64,000 nt of DNA from Calycina herbarum (taxonomy: Eukaryota; Ascomycota; Leotiomycetes; Helotiales; Pezizellaceae), in assembly GCA_001414485.1 (NCBI GenBank), contig LLEY01000107.1:124001-188000 (forward strand), read 5' to 3'. A model generated the notes under the pieces. It saw only the letters and a program-made list of their open reading frames with translations, ran no database searches and was not told the DNA's origin. Position 1 is the stretch's first letter; every line of letters begins with the position of its first letter. This document shows, piece after piece, positions 9,526 through 24,145 of the stretch. Both the position numbers and the translations under genes were made by a program.

Positions 9526-9699
9526 ATGACTACATATGTGAGTTGCATCCTGGTCTTTTTTCCTTTCCTGATTCCTGTCCTTAACTTAAATGCATGAGCA
9601 AGTTGGTTTACGCTTTACTGTTCTCTCTTGAACTCGCAGATCTGGCCAAGTGGCATTGCCTACCTCCCTATCTTTGGCTTCTTGTCATTGCTGCTATAA
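9526..9699 (+). CDS. Possible 23-residue microprotein, two exons
   Basis: An ATG at 9526 in the good context TCAAGATGAC, preceded by a pyrimidine-rich leader, opens four codons. These end at a GTGAGT donor (9538). A TCGCAG acceptor at 9639 continues in phase for 19 codons and a stop. The predicted product is 23 residues and almost entirely hydrophobic after MTTYIWPSG, ending LPIFGFLSLLL, so a single-pass membrane peptide. No family recognised. The leader, start context and early intron resemble genes for tiny respiratory-chain or ER subunits, but the length is at the limit of what sequence alone can support. The intron is 102 nt. Confidence 0.25.
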
Positions 9700-10244
9700 C
9701 TTCAACAGTACGTAGGGGTCTTTATAAGAATTATAATACTGTCTAGACTGCTTCCTCTATGGTCTTGGTTTTTGATTTATTCTTTCTAGATAGATTAAGG
9801 GATATCCATTAAAATGGATGGAAGAGAAGTAGGCATTACACTGCGAACAGGTACCTACCTACTTTGCTTTGCAATGTCCAAATCAGTTTGGAATAGTTAG
9901 AGCTTTGTTCGAAATGGTTAAGAAGAATCAGAAGGTTGATTTCTTGGTTTTCCTCCACACTTCGAGCAATTTTACTCCAGTAATGAGAAAGGCGGGCGAC
10001 TAACCGAGTCTCTTACTATTCCCGTATTTTCTCAATTGATACTACAATACCGGGGGAAGGGGTTATTTTGTCTAAAAATTATAATACTTACTGAATTTTA
10101 GTACATGCGTTGCGTTTCTTTTCTATAAAACCAATAATAATAGCCTCTCAATTACGACCACTGCAAAATATCACAGCACTTATCGCACATCTCGTCTATT
10201 CCAAAATGCACATCTAATATTCCCTCTCACGACATCTATTTGAC
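9700..10244. other. Intergenic, no supported gene
   Basis: About 545 bp, AT-rich toward the right end with a CTATAAAA word near 10121 that may serve the 2EXR gene. No coding potential seen. Confidence 0.4.
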
Positions 10245-11216
10245 ATGAGTTCCCTGCTTCAAACCCAGAAGCAATCACCTCAAACGTTTCCCCGCTTTTC
10301 AGATTTGCCATATGAAGTGCGTTCCAAAATCTGGCGCTTCGCCATCACTCCTCGAACAGTTCGTTTTCCAGTAACATATGGGTTCCCCTCCTCCGACACC
10401 TGGGAACATTATCTAAGAGGGACATCCGACAATCTCTACTCCAACGAGTCTCCCCCCCTCCTCCGCGTCAACAAAGAATCCCGCACCGAGCTCCTCCTCT
10501 ACAAATACCGCTCCCTCCCCCACCCCTACCATGACACCCGGTCCCTCCTCGACTCCCCCTCCGAAACCCACGAAGCAACCCTCTGGTGCGAAGACGACAT
10601 CCTCTATATCGACATCTTAACCGCAAACGACATCTACAGCAACACAACCTACACTCTCCACAACATCCAACACATAGCAATCTACGACGACACATTCCTC
10701 CTGCTCTCTCAAACGCCCCTAATCCGCTTCCTCTCCCTCGCGTCCCTCTTCACAAAAGCCCCCCACGCAAAGATCTCCCTCTGTCTCCTCGATGCCCCGC
10801 TCTCCGATCCGCCGGATTGGTATTCGCCCTCCAATATCCAGGGTTCCACAGCTTTGAAACAGCAACTTAGACTTCAATGTCAGGAATATTATTCTGCACA
10901 TATTTCTCACATGTGGTTAGAAGTCTTAGAACCAACCGCAGCACGGAAACTAGCCATCGAAGAGGAGGAGAAGCGATGGAGACGGGATGTGAAGATTGTC
11001 TTCCTTACCGATTTGAGACAGGAGGCCATTGTTGCTGGACAGAATAGAGGTTCAGGCGTTTCAGCGGATGAAGCACGACGAGCTGGTATCGCTGAGGCGT
11101 TTAAGAATGCGGTCCTATGGAAGAAGGAAGGTGGGATTGTTGAAGGGAGTGAGAATGGAGATTCGGAATTCGAGGGCGAGGAGGATGAGGATGGAGAGGA
11201 GATACATGTTGACTAA
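10245..11216 (+). CDS. 2EXR domain-containing protein
   Basis: Single-exon protein of 323 residues of the fungal 2EXR family, whose members are abundant, lineage-expanded and functionally uncharacterised. The hallmark start FPRFSDLPYEVRSKIWRFAI is at residues 16-35, and the second conserved block PPLLRVNKESRTELLLYKY is at about 70-88. The N-terminal LP.E.R..IW motif resembles an F-box helix. The middle is alpha/beta-like with no catalytic motif. Residues 290-323 form an acidic Asp/Glu tail. No signal peptide or transmembrane segment. The 5' half is strongly C-rich in third positions, while the last third is more purine-rich. Confidence 0.88.
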   Translation: MSSLLQTQKQSPQTFPRFSDLPYEVRSKIWRFAITPRTVRFPVTYGFPSSDTWEHYLRGTSDNLYSNESPPLLRVNKESRTELLLYKYRSLPHPYHDTRSLLDSPSETHEATLWCEDDILYIDILTANDIYSNTTYTLHNIQHIAIYDDTFLLLSQTPLIRFLSLASLFTKAPHAKISLCLLDAPLSDPPDWYSPSNIQGSTALKQQLRLQCQEYYSAHISHMWLEVLEPTAARKLAIEEEEKRWRRDVKIVFLTDLRQEAIVAGQNRGSGVSADEARRAGIAEAFKNAVLWKKEGGIVEGSENGDSEFEGEEDEDGEEIHVD

Positions 11217-11926
11217 ATTTAGTCGCCTATAGTTTTTCGCTCGAGCCAAGGCATTCTGCGCAAGCGTGATATTCCTGAACACTACTTATTGTCCTAAACT
11301 GTTGTATATAATTTGAAGTAAGTTGGGTGTATACCGAGAATTCTTATGGGAGACATGAGACCAATAGCATGGGTTATTTAAAGTGATAGGAATTCTCATG
11401 CGAAAATTAGAGAAAAGAACAAATGAGAAGTTAAAAATTAGGAACAAGATTTCACTTGGTTCGTTGTTAGCTTGTTGGCTTACCCGATGACTTACTCGAA
11501 GCTTACTCGCAACATTTTTAGCCCCCAAATCTGGAGCATAGCTTACACGACAATCATCAAATGAGATACAAAGTTCTAGTTTACTCTAGATTGTGTAGCT
11601 TACTACCAACTTTCTGGCTTACCCACTCCTTCCCTTTTTGGCCCCCAACCCCTTAAGACATCACAGAGCCCATCACTTCGAGTTCAACTACTTCTTTCAC
11701 ATCATCTCCTCGTGCGACAAGAACTTTATCAATTCTCAATAATCAATTAATTTCTTATCCTTCAGCTAGCTATTACAGAGGTCTATGGAGGGGTGTCCGA
11801 GTTATACACTACAGAATGACACTATCTCCCCGTTTCCTTCAAGCCAACAAAAGATAAAGAACACCATGTCCAAGCGATCGTCTATACCCGAGAACAGAGT
11901 CCCCATATTCACGCACAATAAGTACT
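11217..11926. other. Intergenic region with imperfect direct repeats
   Basis: About 710 bp between the convergent 2EXR gene and the kinase 3' end. The word GCTTACYC recurs several times between 11467 and 11630, and a block GGCTTACCC...TTTTTRGCCCCCAA occurs twice (about 11476-11527 and 11614-11650). No coding sequence supported. Confidence 0.4.
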
Positions 11927-14861
<2,935 letters not shown>

Positions 14862-15610
14862 TGCGAGGAAGAAGATGGTGGGTGTACTGTACGGATGCCG
14901 TGTCGGATTCAATATACAGATAGAATAACCAATATTCAAATGATGATGTGTGTCAGTGTATGGGTGTTTGAATAATTGAAGTTCAACGATGAAAAGCCGG
15001 TGCAGCTGAAAGTAGCTGTTACGGCTCGAGGGAGCGGGAAGAAACCATAAAATTGGTGGAGGGGCTGCCTGTCGCTCTTGCTGTTTGTGAGAGCTTGAAA
15101 CTTTCGAGAAAAAGGGAAGTAGCAACCGACGGGCAAGAACCAACTCGATGCAAAAACCGGCAAGCTTTCTACGTACCTAATAGTTCCCATTCCGTTGGAA
15201 ATCGAGACTGATTCATGATCTTATTTATTTTACTGTCTTAATGACTAGCTACGCGGAGACCTTTTTACACAGATTGTCTGACTAATGATGAAATGCGAAA
15301 CCCAAACTTTTCCCCATACGCCTGTGATGCTATGCAGAAGAAATCCTCATTCCATTTCGCTTTTTCTGCTTCCCGTCGGCACTAGACAGTTCAGAACCAC
15401 GCAGGTCGGAGATCTATGCAAAACATGAATGGTACGGTTGTGCAAAAGAGGGATAAATGAGGACAAGAATTATGCCGTAGCAAATATGCTACGAAAGGGG
15501 GGAGGAAAATTGTACAGAAGAGAGGAGGTTCCGTAAACAGCGCTTCCGTCGAGTCTCGGTGGGTTGTCGGCCATCAAGAACGCATCATGGGATGTTATCG
15601 GAAAAAGAAT
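14862..15610. other. Intergenic, kinase promoter and FKBP 3' region
   Basis: About 750 bp between two minus-strand genes. It should contain the kinase promoter and 5' UTR on the left and the FKBP terminator on the right. No gene or repeat recognised. Confidence 0.35.
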
Positions 15611-17429
15611 TTACTTGATCTCCAACAGCTTGACGTCGAAAGTCAATGTGCTGTTGGCTGGGATTCCTGGTAGAGATTGGCTGCCATATGCGAGCTTTGC
15701 TGGAATGGTGAGTCTTCGCTCTCCACCGACTTGCATGCCAGCAATACCAATGTCCCAACCAGAGATGACCTCGCCAGCACCAAGCTTGAAAGTGAAAGGT
15801 TTGCCACTCTTGTTTGCTAGAGGGGATATTAGCTGTGATCATCGTTATTGGGGCAGAATAGACTTACCATCGAAGACCTTTCCATCAATGAGTTTTCCGA
15901 TATATCGCATACCGACCTTGCTGCCCTTCTTGGCTGCTGGGCCCTTTCCGAGTTTCTTGTCATCAAGCTTGACACCTTGAACGATCTTAACACCCAATGC
16001 ACCCTTGGCTGGGCTCTCCTTGGCAGTAGCAGTGGCAGGCTTGGCCTTCTCTGCTGAACCAGTTGGTCCTTGTTCGAGGTTCTTTGCGAATTGGACCTTC
16101 TTATCGCTCTTTGCGGAGTCAGGGATCTTTGCCTCCTCAACCTTTGCTGCCACGGCTTCACCGTTGTTCTTCTTCAACTTCTTGAGCTGTTTCTTGCTAA
16201 GCTTTGGCTCCTCGGTTTCGGGCTTCAATGACTTGGCCATGATATCATCCAAGGAGGCGGCGGCCTCTTCAATCTGGTCGGCGGAACGCTTGTTCTTACC
16301 CTTCTTCTCTGCCTTGGTGACAAGCTTTGGGGCCTCCTCGTCCTCAGACTCGATCTCAGTAATGCGTGGGTTCTCCAAATCATCAAGTTCATCCTCCTCA
16401 TCCTCCTCTAGAAGTTCAAGCTCATCCTCGCTTGGTGACAAGTCATACTCATCATCATCGCTATCCTCCTCAGAGTCGTAGACCTCGTGGTGGTGGTTGT
16501 GTCCGTCATCATCTGGGATAACGAAGTTACCAGTAAGGTAGACGGTATGGGTACCGGTAACTTTGAAGTAAACACGCTCGTTCTCGGCAACGGTGATGTC
16601 CAAGGTTTGTTGGTAGTGCTTTGAAAATGGTTAGCGAGGTTTTTTAATGGGAACCGAGTTTTGCAGGAAAAAAAATCTTACCTTCTCTGGGTCCAAAGTG
16701 CACAGAACAAATTCCTCGACTTCGAGCTCTTCTCCGGAATCATCGCTGTCTTCGTCGCTATCCTCTTCATCGTCGCTGGTGGCCTTGGACTTTCCCTTGT
16801 TGGCTTTGCCGTTGGCAGCATCTTCCATCTCTTCATCAGACCCCTCCGCCTCGGCAGCAGCGATGGATTCCATGAGTTGCTCCAAAGCAGCCTGCTTGCG
16901 AGCCTTCTTCGTCTTGGCTGGGTCACTTGGGCCACCATTGGCTTCTTCATCGGACTCATCGCTCTCGTCGGAATCACTCTCAGCCAAGAGAGCGCGCATG
17001 TATTCCTCGTTATCCTCATCGTTCTCGGACTCTTCGTTGGTGGTACGGACGATTTTCAGGGTAGCGCGAGGAACAGTGGCACCATTGGCCTCGTCAAGTA
17101 CTGCGGCTTCGGTAGGGTCGATAGCGGCCATAGTAATGCGAAACTGTTACATTCATAGTTAGCAGAAGCTCCATCAGGCTGCAAAGGCCAAGATTTATAT
17201 AGGCTGCGCTCTCCAAAGAAAAAAAAGTCTAGAGGGTCAAGGAGACTCAGGAATTGGACAAACTTACAGAGGCAGGGAAATCTGGGGTCGCTGGGACCAT
17301 TACATCGCCAGCAGGAACCTCAAGCCCATAGAGGGCAACTGTTGTGGTTGTTAGAAGCTATTTGCGACGCGGTGGAAGCGGGCAGGCAGCGGGGACTAGC
17401 AGCAGCGACTTACCTGGAGTGAAAGGCAT
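15611..17429 (-). CDS. FPR4: Nucleolar FKBP-type peptidyl-prolyl isomerase (Fpr3/Fpr4-like)
   Basis: Nuclear/nucleolar proline isomerase and histone chaperone of the Fpr3/Fpr4/FKBP39 type. Five exons (17429-17414, 17338-17268, 17143-16682, 16618-15868, 15816-15611; introns 75, 124, 63 and 51 nt) give 501 residues. The N-terminus [13 protein letters not shown] with FRIT and the later VYLTGNFV form the nucleoplasmin-like domain, interrupted by acidic Asp/Glu/Ser tracts. Lysine-rich blocks such as [14 protein letters not shown] supply nucleolar localisation. The C-terminal 110 residues are the FKBP domain: [36 protein letters not shown] and [20 protein letters not shown]. Most FK506-pocket residues are present. 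The FKBP domain is split by an intron after VFD. The antisense frames give long Ser-rich ORFs, a side effect of the acidic tracts. Confidence 0.95.
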
Positions 17430-18209
17430 TGTGATTGCTTGTTGATCTTGAAGTTGAATATCAATGGAACCGCAGAGGATTGACTGTTTACACCGGTGAT
17501 GGGAATTCTGTGAAAAGTCAACAGAACCTGGAGATCGAAGGTGTAAAAAGCGGTGTCGTACAAGAAAAATCTCAGAGAGAGAGGATCAACTTTTTCTTGT
17601 ACAGGAACAGTGGGTCCAAACAGGGGTCTGATAGCAACGATAAGTAACCAGGCAACAAGGCTCTGTTCACGTGAGAAAGAATTGCTTGGCACTGCCTCCC
17701 TTTCAACAGGTATCTCTTTCTTTTGGTCCAACAAAAGTACCACTATACCTTCAATGGACTTACTTTCTTGAGTCATCGACCACATTTCTTCTATTCTACA
17801 AGAACTCTCTTTTCTTTTTGCCTGTTCTCTTCTATTTCTGCTCTCAGCAAAAGAAGAAGAGTGAACGCTGTGGGTCACTGCTCTGGCATTGCATCAAATA
17901 TTCTAGCACAATACAATTACTCTGCAGAATGATCTTTGCAGGAAGGTTCAGAAAAATTAGGAAGTCGATTTCTTGATGATTCTAAACCTTCTCGAATCAT
18001 AATCTGGGAATAACTAGAATACAAGAAACGCACCTTGTATACGGAGGAATGGATCTCTCTCTCTTATTTGCAAGATTTGCTAGTCTTAGGTCCATAATCT
18101 TGGATAATCTAAGTTGGCTTGAGTTTCGTTCATTCTGGAATTATTCCTACATTATAAAAATCCTTATTGCTATCTCCACAAACTTAGCTGCACTCGCTTC
18201 GATCATCTC
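17430..18209. other. Intergenic, FKBP promoter
   Basis: 780 bp upstream of the FKBP gene and downstream of the DJ-1-like gene. It is AT-rich, and the plus-strand ORFs of 60-100 codons look random. No RNA gene or repeat noticed. Confidence 0.35.
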
Positions 18210-19060
18210 CTACAAAATCTTCTTTTGTTTACCATTACCAAAAGTCACAGCTCTCAAGATCTGCCACAACCACCATATATTATTCGATGCTTTGCCATTG
18301 GTATAATATGCCCCCTTCTCCCCAACATCTGCCATGGCCAAAACAGCCTCCGTCGTTGGACCTGGGAAGTTATGTCTAAGATAGGCCCCGACCATTTCTT
18401 GTCCATTTGTAATTCCACCTATTATCATCAGTACTTGGTATCAAAGGCTATGGTACGAGTACTGGAAAGAAGTGTTTGGGGGCTTCTTTCAAATGCAGAG
18501 ATCAACTCACCACTACTCCAAATATTTCCATCCTGCACCCATCTTCTTCCTTCATCCCACAAAGTCTCTGGATACTTCTTCTTCAACTCCGTCATGATTC
18601 CCCTCGGTCCAGACGCCTCCTTACCTTTCAGCGCCCCCGCTTGCGCTAACAAGCAACATCCAGTACAAACACTTAAAACATCGGTCACCTTTCCATTCTC
18701 TCCTTTGAACTCCACATGTCCTTTCAAAAACTCCAGAATATCCGATCCAAAAGGTTGAAAAGGAGGAGGGCCAGGCACAAGAAGGATATCCAACATTCCC
18801 GGTTGGACTTCAGGATCATTCATTGCTTTCGAAACGCGAAGGAAGGCCGAGGCTGTGAGTTCGACATGGGCACCATTTTCTGGGACTGAGATGTAGTGTA
18901 TTGTTGAGGGGACACCGAGGGATACTAGGGGAGCTGGGAGTTTACATATTTCTAGATAGGCTGGGTCGAACATGCCGAAGAGGTCGATGGGAGAGAGATC
19001 TAAGAGCTGGGCTTGGCCGGGGATGAAGACTCCGATGCGAAGGTGTTTTGGGGACGCCAT
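18210..19060 (-). CDS. DJ-1/PfpI family protein (class I glutamine amidotransferase-like)
   Basis: Two exons, 19060-18511 and 18418-18210, with a 92-nt intron, give 252 residues. The N-terminus LRIGVFIPGQAQLLDLSPID is the first strand and loop of the DJ-1/PfpI fold. The nucleophile elbow is SVCTGCCLLAQAGALKGK with the likely reactive Cys in VCTG. WVQDGNIWSSG, split by the intron, and GITNGQEMVGAYLRHNF carry the conserved Ser-Gly turn and last helix. The family includes proteases, glyoxalases, isonitrile hydratases and chaperones, and which activity applies cannot be told. No targeting signal is visible. Without splicing, exon 1 reads into a stop at 18428 and loses the last fifth of the protein. 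Confidence 0.88.
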
Positions 19061-20635
19061 TGGAGAAACTGTGACTTTTAGAAGGTGCTGAATTTTGAGT
19101 ATTTTGAGCTTTTGATCAGTACTTGAAATTAAGTTTTTTGATCTAATTCAGTAAGTAAATCGTGGAGGCCTTTGACTGCTGTTATACACCAGCCGGGATT
19201 GAGTGCGAATAAGCGGGTCGGATCTACGGGTTTACAGTTTACTGAAGGCATACTTAGACACCACCAGCTGAACATAAACCATCCGGACGCGTAATTCTGA
19301 CCAAATCTCGGCCTAATATTGAGAGGAATTGCCAAGTTCCATCGGAAATCGTGTTGTTGAAAAAGCCCAGGTGATACAAACAGACCTGTACAAGACTCCC
19401 GGCCTTTGGCTTTGTTCCGCTGACCGCGAACACTCTCCATCACCTAGAGGATCTAGGACAAGCGAAAATATTGTACGTATAGATTTAGAAAATTCAAGAA
19501 ATCTAGTTCTCTTTTTCCCCCTCCCTCTCCCAAGAGCTTGCAAACAGTGTCCCTCAGTTCGCGCGAAAATTTGAGGTAATACGAGACGGCGAAAGATCTC
19601 TTACCACATATAAAACCTCGAACACTCACTTCTGCTCCTAGTGACTCTGTCTCTGCATTCTAAAGCATGTACATAAAAAAGGCTGCTTTGGGAAACCTCG
19701 ATCCCCTAATTCATATGCATTATTCTTTCCTTTCTATTCGCTTAATTTCTCGTGAGCAGGAAGAAATGCAATAAGACCGATTCTTTTATACACATCAATG
19801 CAAGCCCTCTTATTAGTTTGTCTGGTAATCTCGAAACAAGTTTGTTTAGGGGGGTAGAAATGGAAGGTAGGAGGTATAAACCCTACTCAATGGAACTCTT
19901 TAAATTTATATGATATGGCTGTAACTCTGGCAATGATCATGCTGGAGGCCTCTTTATGCTTCTGAAACGTTTCGTAGACCAAGTTCTACTCTTTGGATAT
20001 GAAGTGAAGACTTCATAAAAGGGTTGACCTGTGTAGAAAGCGAAGCAAAATTCCAAGATCTACTTGGATGCAGATTGTGAATTTCACGCAGAACATACAA
20101 ATAGCTAAGGATCGCCATCATAGTACGCGCATTTCACTTTGAGCAAGTGCGATAAGAAGCTGTTGACTCAGATTATACCGCTAAGTGGGCCCTCCCTAGA
20201 GTCTCGACACACTCCACTTAGTGCACTTCACTAGAGTACCCTGAGGACAAGCTCAAGTGCGATGTGCAACAAAACAAAACTAGTACCTACTTGCCCTAGA
20301 CGTCCACAGACAGGCTAAACTCGCCTCAAATTAGGATCCCCAGATTCTCGACAGGATGGGATGATTACACGAAAGAAAAGCAGAAACTGATGAGATGTGT
20401 GGAAATTGCAGATGAAGAAGACTTGCAATTATTGGTATTCTTGGATTAATCAATTTTCCTTTCTCTGGTACTTTTCAAGACAATAATGTTGTACACGACC
20501 TTCGTTTCTCATTCAGATGCACCCAGACGCCAGATATTATCACCAATTCTGTAGAAGTTCCGCAGTTTGAAGAAAAAAAACCGCCACAGCCTCTGACTCC
20601 CTTCCACCAAGACTCAATTTCATTGCTTGCCTCCC
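19061..20635. other. Long intergenic region, no supported gene
   Basis: About 1.6 kb upstream of the DJ-1-like gene and downstream of U2AF. ORFs near 19129-19574 overlap on both strands and lack any protein-like pattern. Composition becomes AT-rich from about 19700. Nothing further can be supported. Confidence 0.35.
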
Positions 20636-21332
20636 TCAAGCATATCTCTTTCTCGTAGGCTCCGGGCTAGGACTTCTGCTTTGACTTCTCTCGTCACGAC
20701 CACGCATCTTCAACCACTTCTTGGTGCTCAACTCCAACTCGCGATCCAACTCGGCACTTGGGTTCTTTCGGTGTATGAAATTACAGAATCCCCCTCGAAC
20801 ACATCCCTCTCCACTGTTCAGTCTACAACAGGCTTCTCGAAAATCGGTGACAGGGGAGAGCTCGCAGTAGATGGGGCGCGCGGCGTACCAGCGGCTATTT
20901 AGTGCATCGCATGCCTTTTGGGCTGAATCTTCGTACTTGAATCGCGCGTAGACGTTTCCGATAAGATCTGAAAATCCAAGGTTAGCATTCTGCCTGTGTC
21001 TCGAAAGGAATGGAGGGAAGACAGTACATACGGTCATTATTGTTGTCACAGACTACCACTTCCTCAATCTCTCCAAACTTGCACATCTCGCACCAAAAGT
21101 CCTCGTAGAATGCGTCAAAGTGGTTCTGCAGCTGGCTGGCGTTCATCTTGTTCTTTGGATCGTATGCGGGGTTTTGGTAGAGGTTGGGGAGGAGGATGGT
21201 TTGCGAATATGAGGGCTTGACGTGTTTTCTGGAGCAGCGATCGCCATGGCGACAAGCACCAATTTTGTAGTAGAAGGAGCAGTTGACTTTATCAGCTTCT
21301 GTCCCAAAGATGGAGGCGAGGTAGTTGGCCAT
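20636..21332 (-). CDS. U2AF1: Splicing factor U2AF small subunit (U2AF35)
   Basis: Small subunit of the U2 auxiliary factor; it recognises the AG at the 3' splice site during early spliceosome assembly. Two exons, 21332-21032 and 20967-20636, with a 64-nt intron, give 210 residues. The first CCCH zinc finger is CSFYYKIGACRHGDRCSRKH near residues 18-37. The UHM/RRM follows (FDAFYEDFWCEMCKFGEIEE, then NVYARFKYEDSAQKACDALN), and the second CCCH finger includes CRLNSGEGCVRGGFCNFIHR. The tail is a short RS segment ending PEPTRKRYA. Length and order match fungal U2AF1. Without splicing the first exon ends in a stop soon after the UHM begins. Confidence 0.96.
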
Positions 21333-22372
21333 ATTTGGAGGTGAGGGCGATGAGAAGATATATGAAGTTCGCGGCCAAGGCTAGGTGGAAGTCGGTCGTG
21401 GAATTGCGCGCTGATTATGGAGATGGAGTCGCAAATGGATATTTTGTGCGATAGAGATTGCGTCGCAAATTGGGAAAGATGAGGTGTGGTTTTGTGCGGG
21501 GGATGTTTTATGAGCTTCCCCAAGTCTTTTTTGAGAAGCTTCCCTCTAGTATCACGTGATCAGGCTACTACGGAGCAGCGTATCGCACAGTATGACAAAA
21601 CATTTCTGGAGAGTTCCAGAACTCAACCGGAAGTCATCAAAAATAAAAAAACACCCAGTTTCATTGGTCGTTTATTTTACTAGTTATATCTAGCAGAATT
21701 CAAGCATTTCTGCACATTTCTTTTCGATATCGATCGCTTGGTCTCAACACTATGTTTTGTGGTTGCCATTGCTTTTGTTACGTCCTCTTAGCGCTTTCTC
21801 TTCTACACTTGTCCCAACACTTCTAGGAGAATAAAGTTGATACAAATCCAATTGTTCTAGTCGTTTAGGAGAATTGCATTTTGTCCGAGTCTTGGTGGAA
21901 CAATTGGGGCAGCAGAGCAGCGGTATTGTACTCTTTGAATTCCTGCACCCTGGTTCATATTTCGCCCTTTTTTTGCTTTTCCCTTTCTGTAGGACGCCCT
22001 GGGTAACTGAAACCATACGTTGAAACCGAACACTTGCATTTCCTGCATTTTAATGCCGCTCCTATTCAGCCAGCGTCAATTGCAGAGCAGATGACTGGTT
22101 GGAAACACGAGGCTGAGCAACGAAAGTCCCCAGCAAGCGTGCAGAAAGCCCACCATTGAGGTGGCTTGCCATAAAAGGGTTCAGTGAAACGTATCAGTCG
22201 TCACAGTCATGCCGAAAGACACTATTCTTGCAGTGGTACGGTGCTCTTACAAGCCACCATGTGGCTGCTGGGAGCAGCACTAAACAGACCATGAGTAACA
22301 AGCTTTCGTTTAATAGCTGGGTAGAGTCCCGATTACTTTCAATCATTCCTTAAAGTTTCAAGTTCACACTGC
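21333..22372. other. Divergent intergenic region, U2AF small subunit / HET gene
   Basis: About 1.04 kb separating a core splicing factor from an accessory HET gene. It presumably holds both promoters. Short ORFs here have no plausible product. Confidence 0.35.
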
Positions 22373-24145
22373 ATGGCACCAGCTACTGTTTTGTATCCGA
22401 ATTTGGGAGAAAATCCCAACGGTTATCCTCGATACACCCCCCTGAACACTACAAGCAATGGCGAAATCCGACTCCTAAGAATTCTACCATCGCCATACAA
22501 GGAATCTGTTGTATGCTGCAAACTATTTACAGTATCTTTGAAAACCGCACCAGCATTTGAAGCCTTGTCATATGTTTGGGGATCACCTGATGACAATTGC
22601 CCTTATCCTGTTTTTGTTCACGGTCATTCAACAAAAGTTTCAAACAATCTGAACGATGCCTTGCGAGCTCTGAGATATGTCTCCAATCCTCGTTGCATGT
22701 GGATAGATGCACTTTGTATCAATCAAAGCGACAATTTCGAGAAGAGCTCTCAAGTTCTGCTCATGGAAACGGTCTATAGCACAGCACAGAAAGTTATTAT
22801 TTGGCTAGGCAATGAGTCGAATGATAGTGCGCTGGCTATGGATGCACTTTGCTCCATCAAAACCAAAGGCGACTTGCGGTGTATTTGGCCCGATTCCAAT
22901 ACTGCGATTGGAAATCTCTTTAGTCGAAAATGGTTTTCTCGCGTTTGGGTCATACAGGAATTCGCGAATGCTCGCGATCCATACTTTGTCTGTGGAACAA
23001 AAACAGTGGGATGGAGACGCGTTGAGCAGGTACTCGATGAGGTGATATTGCCTGATATTTCCCGGGTCCACCTCAAAAAGAATTCTCGTGGGCCAAATCT
23101 TGAAATAATCGAGAAGCTTGCTCGCGGAGACATTTGGATACGTCTTTTGATGGTTCGAAAACGCCTGTTGGTTCCAAATTCCGGTACTTACGGAAGCAGC
23201 TGGACATTCTCAGCTGTCCTTGATTCCCATACGGATCTCGATGCCAGCGTTGCTCAAGACAAAATATATGCTTTGCTTGGTCTTCGAACGAGCGCGGAAG
23301 ATACACCAGACTCTCACGAATCGACGCCAACTCCTACTATAGACTATGACCGCCCGTCCAACGAAGTCTTTACGGAATGGGCACGTTACATTATCCACCA
23401 TGAACAGAGTCTCGATATACTCTTCTCATGCCAGAAAACCGTACCAGAACCCGGGTTGCCAAGCTGGGCGCCCAATTGGAGACTGAGATCAGCGGACCAG
23501 TACGTCCCAAACTTTTCGAAATCATTGATACACTTCCATCCAAACAGCGGGAAATCAGTACATTTATCCTTCTCGAGCGATGGCAAGCAATTGTCGGTGA
23601 AAGGCCGAGTAGTTCTATCAATCACCAAAGAGTTCACATTCTCAAATGTACCACCCAGCTACCACCAACAATTCTTTCCATTCCTCCCACCCACATATCT
23701 CACATATCAATTCCGGGGCTTACGACAACAAAGTTCTTCAGCAATCAAACACCTCCGCGAAATAGTTGACCTACCAGATCTCGGACACGCCTTTGGAAAT
23801 TCAGAAATTGGTCAGAACCCAGATCTAATGCTCAAGATGAACGTGTCACGACTTCATCGGGATTACACTTCTAGGAAAGACGAGACGCCAGCACGTCTTG
23901 CGAAATTGAGGGATGTTATTAGCATGAATCGAAAGAAGTTTGAGGGCCTTGGGAAATGGAGTGGCTTGGTGCCGAAACAAACCCAAATTGGTGATATAAT
24001 TTGTATGATACAGGGTGTGCAGGCTTTATTTGTGCTACGCCCTCATGAAGGGAATTATCAGGTTGTTGGGGAATGTTTTGTAGAGGGTTGTATGAAAGGG
24101 GAGAGAACCTGGAAGTGTAAGAAGCAGACTTTTGTTTTGGTTTGA
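22373..24145 (+). CDS. HET-domain protein (heterokaryon incompatibility family)
   Basis: Single-exon protein of 590 residues with the fungal HET domain, which in characterised members triggers programmed cell death after non-self recognition; TIR-like architecture has been reported for the family. Core blocks are visible: FEALSYVWG at about 62-70, NNLNDALRALR at 91-101, MWIDALCINQSD at 109-120, VYSTAQKVIIWLG at 134-146, and VAQDKIYALLGL further along. No NACHT or WD repeats follow. The C-terminal 250 residues are unassigned but include a late GDIICMIQGVQALFVLRP block, common in the HET-only family. Such genes are usually lineage-specific and polymorphic. No signal peptide. Confidence 0.93.
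   Translation: MAPATVLYPNLGENPNGYPRYTPLNTTSNGEIRLLRILPSPYKESVVCCKLFTVSLKTAPAFEALSYVWGSPDDNCPYPVFVHGHSTKVSNNLNDALRALRYVSNPRCMWIDALCINQSDNFEKSSQVLLMETVYSTAQKVIIWLGNESNDSALAMDALCSIKTKGDLRCIWPDSNTAIGNLFSRKWFSRVWVIQEFANARDPYFVCGTKTVGWRRVEQVLDEVILPDISRVHLKKNSRGPNLEIIEKLARGDIWIRLLMVRKRLLVPNSGTYGSSWTFSAVLDSHTDLDASVAQDKIYALLGLRTSAEDTPDSHESTPTPTIDYDRPSNEVFTEWARYIIHHEQSLDILFSCQKTVPEPGLPSWAPNWRLRSADQYVPNFSKSLIHFHPNSGKSVHLSFSSDGKQLSVKGRVVLSITKEFTFSNVPPSYHQQFFPFLPPTYLTYQFRGLRQQSSSAIKHLREIVDLPDLGHAFGNSEIGQNPDLMLKMNVSRLHRDYTSRKDETPARLAKLRDVISMNRKKFEGLGKWSGLVPKQTQIGDIICMIQGVQALFVLRPHEGNYQVVGECFVEGCMKGERTWKCKKQTFVLV

Noticed and set aside
15845..17162. Long Ser-rich ORFs on the plus strand (158-171 codons)
   Set aside because: They are antisense to the acidic Asp/Glu tracts of the FKBP gene; poly-Ser is the expected mirror of GAD/GAR-rich codons.
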